This document shows, piece after piece, positions 42,666 through 53,569 of a DNA stretch of 64,000 nucleotides. This stretch comes from Lepiota brunneoincarnata (taxonomy: Eukaryota; Basidiomycota; Agaricomycetes; Agaricales; Agaricaceae), in contig JAEBUN010000026.1 in assembly GCA_023014365.1 (NCBI GenBank), positions 310,001-374,000 of the forward strand, in the 5' to 3' direction. Below the pieces are notes generated by a model that had not been told where the DNA came from, ran no database searches, and was given only the letters and a program-made list of their open reading frames with translations. The position numbers were made by a program, and so were the translations under genes. Numbering within the stretch: position 1 is the stretch's first letter; each line of letters starts with the position of its first letter.

Positions 42666-43937
42666 CATGTTGTCAAACTCCATGGCGTTCGGATCACGTG
42701 ATGGGCGGAATTGGTAGTGGCGGTTTGGTCCAGTGTAAGACAATTGTTGTGGTCAGTGATATGGTTGTTGCACATGACGGTAGTTATTAGCAGGGGCAGG
42801 GCGTGGACAGAATCCTGGACATGGTCCAAGGATTGTGGAGGCGGTGTGCCAGTTATGGTCAATTTGGATAGCACAATGGTACCATTTGTTTATGGTGTTA
42901 GGCAGATTCAGATCGGTGAGGATTTTGTAGGTAAGATTCCAGTTGATAACATTTTGGAACTTTTCTATGAGAGTGCGATCCTTGGTAAGTCCTGAATGGT
43001 GGATGAGAGTTTTGAACTCTGCAATGATGTCTTCAACATTGTGGGATCCCTGGCAAAGGGTGTTGAGATCATGGAATGCTTGGGAAGGGACGTCGACAGG
43101 TGAGAATGCTTTGGTGAATTCTTCGACAAGTCCTTCATATGATCCGGGGGTGAATACTCCCCAAGTTTGCTTTGACTGAAAGTACTGGTTCTTCCAGTTG
43201 CTGGCTTCACCGGTTTTAAGTAGGGATAAGAAGAATACGATCTTCTTGTCATTGGTGTTATAGATGTTGGCGTTACCATAGAGGTAGAGGGCTATGGAAT
43301 TAATGAACTCTTGGAAGTTCTTGTGGTTGCCATCGAATGGTGTTGGTTTCTCAAAAGATAATTCTTTGTATCCATTGTGTTGTTGTGGCGGTGGTGACAT
43401 CGATCAGTTTCAGGGAAGGAAGAGGCTTCCGGTTGGTCCAGAAGGGTCTCTGGGTGGCCCTCTAGGTGGTCCAGGTGGACCGGATGGTGGCTGGTTAGCC
43501 AGCAGGTCTCCCATAGTTTCAGACATGGGTTCAGAGGGAGGGGAAGGCAGTGGGAAAGGTTGTAAGGTACGGGGGAGTTGGTAATGTCTGGGTTCAATTT
43601 GTTGGATAGGAAAACATAAAGGTCCTCTAGTACTTGTGGTTGCTTCTAGCAGACCAAAAGGGAGTTGAGGCAGTTCAACGGGCAATGGTTCAGTAATTTG
43701 GGTGGCTATGTGAATGGTGGTATCCACTGGTTCGGGCAGGGTTGCATATATGGGTTGGTCAAACTCAGGAGAAGATGAAGGAACGCGAAAAGAAGGAGTG
43801 GGGCAAGGAGTAGATGGGATGGCACATGGGGTAACAGATGGTTGAGAGGGTCCTGGAGATCCAGAACCAGTTTGGGAAATACAAGGGTTAGGATGGTCTG
43901 TCCTGGCTTTGAAATAACTACCTGTGATGGGCAACAA
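42666..43937 (-). pseudogene. Chromo-2 gag, N-terminal and capsid-like part
   Basis: The frame 43937-43410 is a Pro/Ser-rich N-terminus ending PPRGPPRDPSGPTG. The overlapping frame 43400-42753 begins MSPPPQQHNGYKELSFEKPT and carries a Retrotrans_gag-like helical segment: FDGNHKNFQEFINSIALYL, ASNWKNQYFQ, LVEEFTKAFSPVD, NVEDIIAEFKTLI, LIEKFQNVINWNL. There is a frame change at about 43405 and a stop at 42753, then a short tail to the TcB insertion. Confidence 0.75.
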
Positions 43938-44216
43938 TGTCTTTTCCAGTAAAGAGGAACCTCCAAGAATTTAAGATCTGCTAAGATGTTTGACAAGACA
44001 AACGAGGAATCTGAGAACCTATAGAGATGCTGGGGTGCGAAGGTTCAGAAGAACAACAGTTGGAGTTCTCTGGGGTAAGGACCATGTCAGACGCTCGAAT
44101 AGACAAGCGATGATCCTCAACAGATTACAGTTCTGTCTAGACCTCACAGTTAACGGTACTGTGCAAACCAAGGAGGGCGAGAAGAGAGAAGAGAGGCAAT
44201 GAGTAGCTTTGTCTTT

Positions 44217-46185
44217 TGTTATGCTGGTTAGGCGTCTGCAAGGCTCAATGTGATTAACGATGAGTTAACTGTTGAGTAGTGCGAGCAAGTCTAAGGCAAT
44301 GCCAAAGATCAGGAACAAATACAATGTATAATACAGTGACCCACAAAACTGTTCCAATGTTTTATACTTTTAACTTAAAGTAGTAATAGCTCAATGGATA
44401 AAATGACTAAATTTGTGAATATATTTATAAACATAGCCAAACATGTCATATCTGACCCTGCAAAGTCGCGTTATGTAATACTTCCAAATTGGGCAATTAT
44501 GAATTTTGTAAGCATGTTGAGTCATTGGAACAGTTTTGTCAATGACATATTATACCAGGCCATCGTATTATTTCTAGTACTTAGAGTGGCTCCCTTTGGC
44601 TTTGAGAACAGCTGCTACTCTCCTAGGCATACTTTCAATTAACTTCTGATACTCAGAAGCTGAAATAGCATCCCACTCCTTCTCTACCTCCTACTACAAC
44701 TCCTTTATACCCTTGAGAGGAGATTCATACTCTCCCAGTGTTCTCTTCACATAATCCCATAAGTGGTCAATGGAATTGAGGTCAGGTGATGTGCTGGCCA
44801 GATTAGCAGCCTAAAATGATATTTTTGAAACCATTCTGGGGCCAATACACTCTTGTGTTTGGAATCATTATCTTGCTGGAAGATGATATCTTGGGGTTTA
44901 AGCTTGTACCACTGGAGACTCTTCTTCAAATCCTTCTCCAAAATTTGCACAAACAACTCTGCATCCATCCTTCTATCAATCTTCACTGCATAGCCTGGGC
45001 TATCCCACAGTATACAACCCCAAACTATCACTGATGCTCCTCTATACTTCTGAGTTTCCTGAACCAGTCTTTCACTGAGCCCCTCTCCCTTCTTTTTCCA
45101 TCCCCACTTCCTCCCATCTGACCCCAAACAATCAATTTTGGTCTCATCAGACCATACAACCAGCTTCCAGTCTTCCACAGTCCAATGCTGGTGTGTCAGA
45201 GCAAAATCTAGCCTAGCTCTCCTATGCTTGTCAAAGGGTAAAGGCTTTTTTTGCTTGACTATAGCCTTCATTCCTGCCTGTTTGAGATGCCTTAACACAA
45301 TCTGTGAAGAGACTGATGTTCCAATGATGGGAACAAGAGATTTGGCTATATCTACAGCAGTTTCAGCCTTGCCAGCAGAGATAAGATAGATAGTACACTG
45401 GATGTTGGTAGTAGAGAGTTTTGAAGGATGTCCTCCAAGTGATTTGGTAAGGCTGAAACAATTTTTAGAGGCTAGCCTGGATATGGTACTGTGCCCAACA
45501 CCAGCAATTGCCTCAATTTTAGTATAGGAATGGTGAGAATTTAGCATAGAGAGAATGGTTTTCTTTAGAATAGAAGATAATGGTTTTATGGTAAGTGGGG
45601 GGGTTGAGAATGATAGGACATGGCTGTTAGCACATTTATTTATATGTCAAAGACACATAGTCACATGATCTTGTTAATTTACAATCAACAGAGTCATGTA
45701 ATTGCTTGAATTAGTATCAAAATTTACCATTGACAAAACTGTTCCAATGACTTAAAATGCTTACAAAATTCATAATTGACTTATTTGGAAGTATTACATA
45801 ACGTGAATTTGCAGGGTCAGATATAACATGTTTGGCTATGTTTAGAAATATATTCACAAATCTATCCATTTTATTCACTGAGCTATTACTACTTTAAGTC
45901 AAAAGTACAAAACATTGGAACAGTTTTGTGGGTCACTGTAAGACAAAGCTAAGGATTACAAGTAATACTTAGGTCTATATATACTACTGGGATGACTGGC
46001 ATGTGATAAAAGAAAGAATCACATGCGGATGGACAAGAATCACAAGCCAAGGGAGAACTAACTATAGATGGGTGGTGGCATGTGATAAATAAATATAACC
46101 GGGCGCTGACTATGGGCAGTGACATGTGATAAGCAAAAATAAGCAAAAATAGATGGATGGGCGCCTGGAAGAGAATATGATAACA
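44217..46185 (-). repeat. Chromo-2 5' LTR, holding TcA copy 3
   Basis: It begins TGTTATGCTGG and ends GATAACA on the + strand. Without TcA copy 3 it is about 362 bp, like the trimmed partner at 29966-30309. Directly followed at 46186 by the missing end of the Chromo-1 LTR. Confidence 0.82.
44334..45938 (-). mobile_element. TcA copy 3: Tc1/mariner transposon, defective
   Basis: 1605 bp, flanked by TA (44332-44333, 45939-45940). The transposase is open for 266 codons (45547-44747) and carries WSDETKIDCLG and FQQDNDSKHKS. However, the start codon has become ATA (near 45590), and a one-base deletion near 44790 removes the third catalytic segment. It is the best preserved of the three TcA copies. 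Confidence 0.85.
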
Positions 46186-46255
46186 GACACCTTGTAGAGT
46201 GATTGAAGGCCATCTCCAGTTATCCTTGGATACAGAAGGAGCACGGATCATAACA
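46186..46255 (+). repeat. Chromo-1 3' LTR, last part
   Basis: It reads GACACCTTGTAGAGTGATTG at the start and ATCATAACA at the end, matching 23445-23514 in the solo LTR. It was separated from the rest of its LTR (29355-29974) by Chromo-2. Confidence 0.85.
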
Positions 46256-46765
46256 GTTTTAGTTTCTCAATTCCACATGATCCAGCTATATAGTTTTTCT
46301 ATACTATGATTATTTAAAGTTTGGTTTCCATAACCTGCACAATTTTCCTATATAGCTTACTACACCAGCAGTCTATAGCTTAAAAGACATGTGGATCATA
46401 TAGACCAAATCTTATATTGTTTATCTCCTAGGGACTACAGAAGTCTTCTGTATATCCTGTCTATACCACAATTTCTGTAGCTTTAGTTTTTTGAACCTAC
46501 AGGTGTTCTTATCCAGTCTATGTACACCCTCAGATTACATTGTAACCTGCTCAGGAGACATACTACCTGGTATAGTGTATAATCCACCTGTATATTCTAA
46601 CCAACAATTGTTGATGACAAACAATCTATATCTGAGGATTTTTTGTAGCATATTACATAAGGGTCCCACAGGTGGTCACTCGTTATTCCCTGATACGTGT
46701 CTTGTTGTTTGGCAGGCAGATGGGCCGTGTTTGGAACCGACTGTGTTCGTCGCCTATCCCGGGGG
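46256..46765. other. AT-rich, unassigned right edge of the transposon island
   Basis: No coding sequence or element end is recognised. It may belong with 15751-16744 to an older element split by Chromo-1. It ends at a poly-G run (46762-46770), where array sequence resumes. Confidence 0.4.
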
Positions 46766-46937
46766 GGGGTTACTTCATGACCGTGATTTAGAATAAATGT
46801 AGAGAGTGAACATTAGGCGCAAATATATATATGGATCTGGAGTCGTTCGATTGACTATGAGAATTCTGGAAGGTCCACATCCAAGTAGCAATACTATTCG
46901 AAACCAACCAACGCCGAAATGCAAACACAATCAATGA

Positions 46938-47629
46938 CTATACCAACGCCCACTTTCCGTCAATGTATGAAATCCTGATCTCCGATTGGTTCGAGTAGGT
47001 GAACGAAAAATAAGGGGTGGAAGGCTCATCCCAAATCATAGCACCATTAACCAAGTCGTCGTCAAGGAAGATCGAATACCTCTGAGCCGGCAAAATCCTG
47101 GTCGTCGATGAACTTGGAACCTCTGCAGAGGTAAAGATGGGAGAAAACATGTATTCTGTGGAATCATAGAGTTTGGCCACGATGCGCGCTGGGTGTTTCC
47201 ATTCGTTCTTGACTTTAAACGGTTCGCCAGCGAGAGAGGAACCGAAGATGTCGATTTTACCACTCGCAGTGAGAGTGGCATCTTGCCCTGCTTCAATATT
47301 GGCAATTTCGGTTTCGACTATGGCGTCCGGGCTTTTCTATATTAATTATTGTTGCATCTCGGTGGGGAGTGATGACAGCGAGTGAGTGCTCAAATGCTTA
47401 CTTTCGGAGGTTTGAGCCCTGTAATTCCATAGATTTGGTATTGTTCCCTCCACCTGAAGGTGATACTGGGCCCGAGGTCCTTGGAAGGAACCGCAGCGAA
47501 GACCATGTTCCCTCTTGTGGCTATTCCATTCAACAAGACGTCTCTGGTAAGACAGAGATTGTATCCGGCGGTTATAAGCATTTCCACATCTTTAGGGTCG
47601 ATGATGACTTTGAGGGTAATGTCTGCCAT
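46938..47629 (-). CDS. Array-family protein, type B, intact (duplicate of 11720)
   Basis: Exon 1 is 47629-47402 and exon 2 is 47336-46938, with a 65-nt intron, giving 208 residues. It is nearly identical to the B copy at 11720, but its last codons (FSFTYSNQSEIR) and its 3' flank to 46766 match the B copy at 6906. It is therefore a recombinant of the two. Motifs as in the other B copies, ending YIDGKWALV. It is the first array gene to the right of the island. Confidence 0.88.
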
Positions 47630-48393
47630 ATTGTCGATCTTTCTTTCCAGAGTGTGAGTGTGGATAACGATCAGAGATGTATTGACATACAAGTCGTGCA
47701 GCAGAGATAAGGACAATGTGTTGGTTTAGATCAATGGTCCCTAGTAGTGAGAGAGGACAAAAGACATGAAAAGCATCGCATCCGAGTAAGAACGTCAAGG
47801 TGAGGGTGAGATAATCAGGAACACCGCTCCTGGGGACAATCTCTGCCGGAGCCCAAGCGGGGCAAGGGGGGGTCGTATTCCAAATGTATCCGTCAGTCAC
47901 ATATTGCCCCTATCCATCACACGGCGGAGTTTCAAGTTGAAAAGAAAGTTTACTACCGGGCACCGATGGTTGCACATGAAAGATATAGCAGGACTCGCCG
48001 AGTATGTGAGGATCGTTTCTGCTAACGCCGTGGTAGCATCCCCCCGTCAACTTGGTGCATTCGGGAATCTTATTGTCATTTTTTGCATCAAGGTGCCTCG
48101 CAGACCTGGGCTGGCCCCTCCGTGCACAGAGCTCCCTTAAACGGGGAAGCATTTGCCACCAAATTCCCATATAAGCGAAACGCAAAGGATTAGGGTAGAC
48201 GTGACTGATACGGGATACCCTTCGGCGAAGCAAGGGACGAGCAAGCAGAACGATGAGGCGCCGTCAACACCTGGGGGATGAGCCTGGATGAATGAAACAG
48301 CCTATCCAAAATGGTTCTTATATGTGGAGTTGTCAAGATTCTGGAGAGGAATATTGGTTCAAGTTAAAGTAGCTTTCACAACTACCAACACAA

Positions 48394-49099
48394 TCAATCA
48401 TCCCTCCAGCGCCATAACCCACCTTTATACGACACCGTGACCTCCGATTTTCCCGCAAAGCCAAACGAAAAAGGAGGGTTGGCGATCTTATCCCAAATCA
48501 CAGCACCAGCAGCCAAGTGGTGGTCGAAGAACACCGAATAAATCTGGGCCGGCTTAAGCTCGGTCGTCGATGGATTCGGAACCTCTGGAGAGGTAAAGAT
48601 GGGGGAGAATGTTTGGTCAATAGGGTTGTACATTTGTACTGCGATGCGGGCTGGGTGCTTCCATTCATTATGAATTCTGAACTGGCTGCCAACTGAGGGA
48701 GGGACCGAAGACGTTGACCTTGCCGTTTGCGGTGAGGGTGGCTTCCTGCCCTGCTTCAATGTTGACAGTTTCGGTTTCGATTATGGCATCTGGGTCATTC
48801 TATATGATTTGTATGCATATCTCGGTGGAGTGATGACGGTGACTAGGAGTTTTTCGCATGCTTACGATCGGTGGTGGCATGAGGCCCGTAATGCCATAGA
48901 TGCTGTATACCTCTTTCCACTGGAAGGTCATATTGGGCCTGAGGTCCTTGGAAAGGACGGCAGCGAAAACCCTGTTGCCATTTGTGACTGCTCCGTTCAT
49001 CGATGCGTCTCTGATAAGGCAGAGATTAGAGTTGCTCGCTTGATACTTCTCCACGTCCGCAGGGTCGATGATGATATTGAGGGTATAGACGCCAGCCAT
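48394..49099 (-). pseudogene. Array-family protein, type C, one frameshift (duplicate of 13202)
   Basis: Exon 1 is 49099-48866 (78 codons, intact) and exon 2 is 48799-48394, 406 nt against 405 in the intact duplicate. The extra base (C on the + strand) is at about 48682, in the QPFRIHNEW segment. The rest is open and almost identical to 13202-13906. Either a recent lesion or a sequencing error. Confidence 0.78.
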
Positions 49100-49572
49100 A
49101 TTATCAATCTAGAAAGAGTGTGAATGAGATGACGGGCAAAGAACAAGCGGACGTACACGATGCTGAGTCATTTCTGGCTAGGGACAGAGGGAATAAGAGA
49201 TAGTCGGTGGTGGCGATGGAAGATGAGAAACGAGGACAACCTCAGGTTGGAGTACTTCCGTCAAGGATAAACAGGTGAGCTAATCAGAATCACCACTTCT
49301 GGGCCAAACTCGGCCGGAGTGCAGGGCATGCTCAAACTCGCCCGTGTGGAGTGCCCTTTTTGACAGTCGTTATTGTCACATCAACTTCGTCCTCTCCTCG
49401 CAGCCTTGGACTGGCCCGCATGGTGCCTTTACCTCCCCCCCCCCCCTTTTGACTCGTTTGCGCCTCTTCGAAATCGTACAATGATATTGGTTTTAAGAAG
49501 TATAGCATACGGCACAAACTGCCTAGACGATGAAATCGGTTCACGACTACCAACACAAAGTCCAAAGTCCAA

Positions 49573-50271
49573 TCACCCCAACCTCCAATACCCAGCTTTG
49601 TACGAGACTGTGACCTCGGATTTTCCTGTGAAGTTAAACGCAAAAGGCAGGAGAGCAGTCTTATCCCAAATCATATCACCAGGAGCCAAGTGAGGGTCAA
49701 AGACAACCGAATACGTCTGCGCCGGCTGAAACGTGCTCCTCGAAGGGTTCTGAACCTCTGGAGAGGTAAAGATGGGGGAAAATACGTGATCGATAGAGTC
49801 GTATAATTTGACCGTTATGCGGGCTGGACTTTTCCATCCGTTATGAACACGGAACGCCTGGCCGGCGACAGGAGGACCGTAGACGTTGATTCCACCGTGT
49901 TCGGTGAGCATAGCATCCTGGCCTGCTTCAATGCCTGCGGTATCGGTTTTGACTATGGCAGGGGGGACATTCTATGCGATTATGTATTTTGGTAAAGTGA
50001 TGGATGGTGACTGAGTGTTCGTATTATGCTTACGATTGGCGGTTTTTTGAGCCCAGTGATTCCATAGATTTGGTAGTGCTCCTTCCACTGGAAAGTGATA
50101 TTGGGCCCGAGGTCCTTTGCAAGGACGGCAGAGAAGACCATGTTCCCTTTTGTTGCAACTTGTCCGTCAAATGATATATCTCTAGTAAGGCAGAGATTGT
50201 AGCCGTCCTTTTGAAATTTCTCCACGCCCTGCGGGTCGATGACGATATTGAGGGTGGAGATAGGCGGCCAT
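49573..50271 (-). pseudogene. Array-family protein, type C, frameshift just after the start (duplicate of 14378)
   Basis: Exon 1 is 50271-50034 and exon 2 is 49971-49573 (intact, 132 codons plus stop). One extra base at about 50262, a few codons after the ATG, puts the start out of frame with TLNIVIDPQGVEKF. The remaining exon 1 is open through GYNLCLTRDISFDG to GITGLKKPPI. The three lesions in its duplicate are absent here, and this lesion is absent there. Confidence 0.77.
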
Positions 50272-50687
50272 TTTGTTGGTCTATAAAGAGTGTGAATGGG
50301 ATGGCAACAAATGAGTAGGTAGTCGTACGATGCTCCAAGGAATAATGGCAATGCGTTTCAAGAGATGGTGGGTAGAGGTGAGGGGAAACGAGACGCGAGA
50401 TATAACCCCTGCTCCCGAGTAAGTCTGTCAAAGATAAATGGTGAGATAATCAGGGTCACCGCTTCTGGGGTCAAACCCAAGTCGGAGTCGAGGAGGCGTG
50501 GGTCGACCTTGGCTAGGCTAGCGTGAACTTTTTTTGATAGTCGTCATTATCACCTCACCACGTCCTCTCCTTGCAGTTACCTAACTCAAGCAAATCAAGT
50601 GCGCACGCCCCCTTCGAAGTGTCGTACAATTACATTGGTTTACGAAGTTTACAGCACACAAGCACAAGATATCTAGACGCTGGCTCG

Positions 50688-51392
50688 TTAAGATTCCCCA
50701 GATAACACACTCCGAGTCCAGACTCCATCCTGGTATTGGAGCGTGATCTCCCTTGTGGCAGTGTCAAGGTCAAATGAGAAAGCAGGGTCCGAAGTATGCT
50801 CAAACACTGGCATTGCTAACCAACTTAGTGTCCCAGAAGACGGAATACTTCTCGGCCGGGCGAAGCCGATGCGTCGCCTGAATCAGAAATTGGGGTGTGA
50901 TGAAGATGGAATTATAATCCCCGCTGGAGGCATCAAAGTTGTTGATCCCAACGCGGCACCCCTGCTTCCATAGGTCTTCGACACAGAATGCCTCGTCGGG
51001 TTGAATGGATCCTTCGACCCTGACATCTCCATTTGCATCGATGGTGGCTCTCTGACCCCCTTGGATGTCGGAGACTTGAGTGCATACCGTAACTTGTGCG
51101 CCAGGCTGTGCATTATCAGGGCATGTTCATCTTCGTCAGGTGGCAGTAGTGGACGGATGTATGGGTACTTACCTGAAAGCTCGTCTGTTCCGAAGACTTG
51201 GTATCTGTCCTCCCACTTGAGCACGATCATGGGGGCAAGATCTTTGGTCGCCAACATAGAGAAGACGACGTTCCCTTTGCGAACCTTCCCTCCACACTCC
51301 ACGTCCCTAGCGAGGCAGAGGTTGTAGCCGTTGTTCCTGAGAAGCTCCATGTCCTTGCTGCCGACTCTGATTTTGAGAGTGTGTTCGGACAT
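50688..51392 (-). pseudogene. Array-family protein, type A, two frame problems (duplicate of 15477)
   Basis: Start MSEHTLKIRVGSKDMELL at 51392. Exon 1 (to about 51173) has GYNLCLARDVECGG, GNVVFSMLATKDLAP and YQVFGTDEL. By homology exon 2 begins at 51105, but the splice does not keep frame unless one base near the donor is extra (or a nearer AG is used). A second extra base near 50812 breaks the segment after DTKLVSNA. The end is QYQDGVWTRSV. It shows what the truncated copy at 15477 has lost. Confidence 0.72.
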
Positions 51393-52121
51393 ATTGACGA
51401 TCTGGGGGGAGACTGAGGGTGAGCGGGGGGTAACAACGAAAGTAAAGGCAATTTAGCGCACAATGCTCGGAGTGGTTGATGAGGGAAAATAGTCCCCGTG
51501 GGGAACTGCTGAGTAGGTTTATCAACCCTTCACTGATACATAATCGATTCTCGAAAGCGGCGAACTCGTCCGCCCGCTCCGCCGAGAACATTCTGACCGA
51601 GTGATAGCGTTCGGATCTACCTACAGCTGCTGATCAGATTATCGATATCGTACATAACTCACGTAACTCCACGCATTCCAGTACATCTACGCGGCTGCCT
51701 AATGTTATTTATGAAATAGGGTACGATCTTATTTATGGGTGAGGGATTAACCATTCCAAACAGTTTTCGTAGACCGGGAGATCCCATCTTTTCTCGTCGC
51801 CTTTCCCAAGACCTCGGCTCCCATGTCACGCTTCTTTGATGAGAAGACTTACCAAGTCTACGGGATCAAGCAGTTTGGGCTAAATGCGGTCCTCCGCTCA
51901 TTCGTTAGCAATTTGCTAACATACTGGGCACTTAAGTCACGGTCGATAACTCAAAAATTACGGCGCTGGTTCGTAGTAATCAGAACAAGCCAATGTTACC
52001 GGTGCAGTCGCCATTTTCGCCCTCATTTCGGCAAAACCGGAGATCATAGCCATATGAGTACAAAGACAGAGAGAATTAGGAGGCTGCGGAGAATGAACCT
52101 CGAGTAACATATTCAGAAGAA

Positions 52122-52444
52122 TCAGTTCAAACTACCAACCTCCCGTATCCAACGTAACCAATCACCCCGCCCAATTATCACCGGCAACGAAATTTGATAC
52201 CAAAGAACGCCGAATGCATCAAGCGCGGGCAAGGAGCTCGCTCGTCGATGGATTTCGGAAGTTGGGAAGTGAGAAAAATGGAAGGAGAATACTCGGTCGA
52301 CGGCGTCGTATATTTGGACTCCGATACGGGCTGGATTCTTCCATTTGTTATAAACGTGTAATGGCTTTCCGACGAGAGAGGAATCAAAGATGTTAACTCC
52401 ACTGGTCGTGGCGAGAGTCGCCTGCTGCCCTGTATTGATGTCAC
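52122..52444 (-). pseudogene. Array-family remnant, exon 2 only
   Basis: It reads GQQATLATTSGVNIFDSS, LHVYNKWKNPARIGVQIYD and then drifts between frames (FLTSQLPKSIDERA; FGVLWYQIS). No exon 1 lies upstream; the NAT9-like gene begins there instead. This is the worn right end of the minus-strand array. Confidence 0.7.
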
Positions 52445-52579
52445 TCATGACATCAGGGCCCTTATCTTCCTCTGCGCACCTCTGTACCTCTGCACCTTCA
52501 ACCCTGTTCATGCACACATGCATTCGCCGTGACTACGCTTCAAATGAAAGACTCCCGACTTGTAAGACTCCAAGTCATG

Positions 52580-53519
52580 TCAACAAGGGCCTCTCCACCG
52601 CATCTCAACTTCCCCGAATACCTTTACCCTTTTCACGACCGAGAAGCCAAGCTTTTCAAAGAGGCGTATGCTAGGTTCATTCGTCTCAGAGATACGCGCA
52701 ACAACCCGATCTGGGAGTACTAAGCGCGCCAGACTTGGTGGTGATTGGTTGGTTTGAATGTGCTCCAGGTATGGTTGAAGTGAGCAGGGACTCAATGACG
52801 CCGAAATTAAGGTTGTGGATAGGAAAGAAAATGGTTGGCCAGTAGCGTAGGTGAGCAGTAGCAACAACGTTTCGAGGGCGAGGCCTTTTCTTCTGCAGGC
52901 AGGGCTCTGCGTAACATTTGGGAGTGGTTAGCTGGGTGTATTGTTTTTCGTGTGGAAATTATTGGCACCTGCGATCATGATTTCTATTTCAGCCTCAAAG
53001 GGGTCCTCTCCTCCCAGATCGTTCGCATGTTCAATGGGGTTATTGGCGGTGGGTATCGGTGAGTCAAGAGGCCGTGTACCTTTGAGAAAGAGGTTTACAT
53101 CGCCTATCATCGGAAGGGACTTGATTCTCGGGTCATCAGGAGATAGCGCAGCCGTGGGTAATGCAGGTTGATACTGGAAGATCATCGGAGGGTTGACGAG
53201 AGAGAATGATGAATGTCAATTTATCTTCATCCTCCTGCCATTTCTCTAGACCCGCACGGTCAGGATAATTCCCACGCAACAAAGTTCTGTTCGCATACGC
53301 ACGCTGCATCTCGTATTCCTCTTCCAAGGTTAATGGCTCGCTAGCGGTAAGCTCACGTAGCTCGGTGTCGAGCAGCCATTCATGGTATTTCTGTCTGGCA
53401 GTGGTCAGGCAACTTGGCTGAATCCCTTGAAGATATGTACTCACGGGGACGTGGTCGCTTCTGTAGGGGACTAAGACGGCGTGTGGGCCGAGAAGGACTG
53501 TGTTGATGTTCTGCTTCAT
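52580..53519 (-). CDS. NAT9: NAT9-like GNAT-family N-acetyltransferase
   Basis: Exons 53519-53445, 53390-53303, 53245-52969 and 52906-52580 give about 255 residues. Start MKQNINTVLLGPHAVLVPYR; then HVP-KYHEWLLDTELRELTAS, LTLEEEYEMQ, KWQEDEDKLTFIIL, MIGDVNLFL, AEIEIMIA and, near the C-terminus, ISETNEPSIRLFEKLGFSVV and FGEVEMRW, all hallmarks of NAT9 proteins (acetyl-CoA-dependent acetyltransferases; the animal homologue has been linked to microtubules). Two frame breaks remain: near 53180 (between the LSRQPSDD region and QPALPTAAL) and at the start of exon 4 (one extra C in the EPACRRKG segment). Both fit single-base insertions. It is a conserved single-copy type of gene, so sequencing error is likely. 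It has no link to the array. Confidence 0.82.
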
Positions 53520-53569
53520 GTCGCAAGTCATAGACGAGAAAAGGATATGCCGCTTAAATTTGAACACGT

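Larger units (their letters stand above)
29966..46185 (-). mobile_element. Chromo-2: second Ty3/gypsy chromovirus, minus strand, with nested inserts
   Basis: 5' LTR 44217-46185 (about 362 bp without TcA copy 3), gag 43937-42666 and 41417-41090, protease near 41000, RT 40300-39676, RNase H 37140-36159, integrase 36142-35748 and 32589-31830, chromodomain 31830-31680, an extra ORF 31485-30310 and 3' LTR 30309-29966. A polypurine-like GAAGGGGGTAA precedes the 3' LTR on the minus strand. It inserted into the 3' LTR of Chromo-1. Stops and frameshifts make it defective, but it is less decayed than Chromo-1. Confidence 0.82.
16745..46255 (+). mobile_element. Chromo-1: decayed Ty3/gypsy chromovirus interrupted by later insertions
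   Basis: Pieces in order: protease (16826), reverse transcriptase (17520-18011), RT to RNase H (19619-20330), post-RT spacer (22292-22510), integrase (26088-27249), chromodomain (29013-29354) and 3' LTR (29355-29974, finishing at 46186-46255). Removing the inserts rejoins the reading at matching target duplications. The chromodomain after integrase places it with the chromoviruses. Gag and a 5' LTR were not found, so the left end appears truncated. Many in-frame stops show that it is dead. Confidence 0.75.
46938..50953. repeat. Right copy of the 4-kb segmental duplication (B-C-C-A block)
   Basis: Partner of 11720-15748. Order, orientation, introns and spacers are conserved, with scattered point changes, one 3-bp insertion (the VATKGN codon near 50155) and several single-base indels that differ between the two copies. 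Confidence 0.85.
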
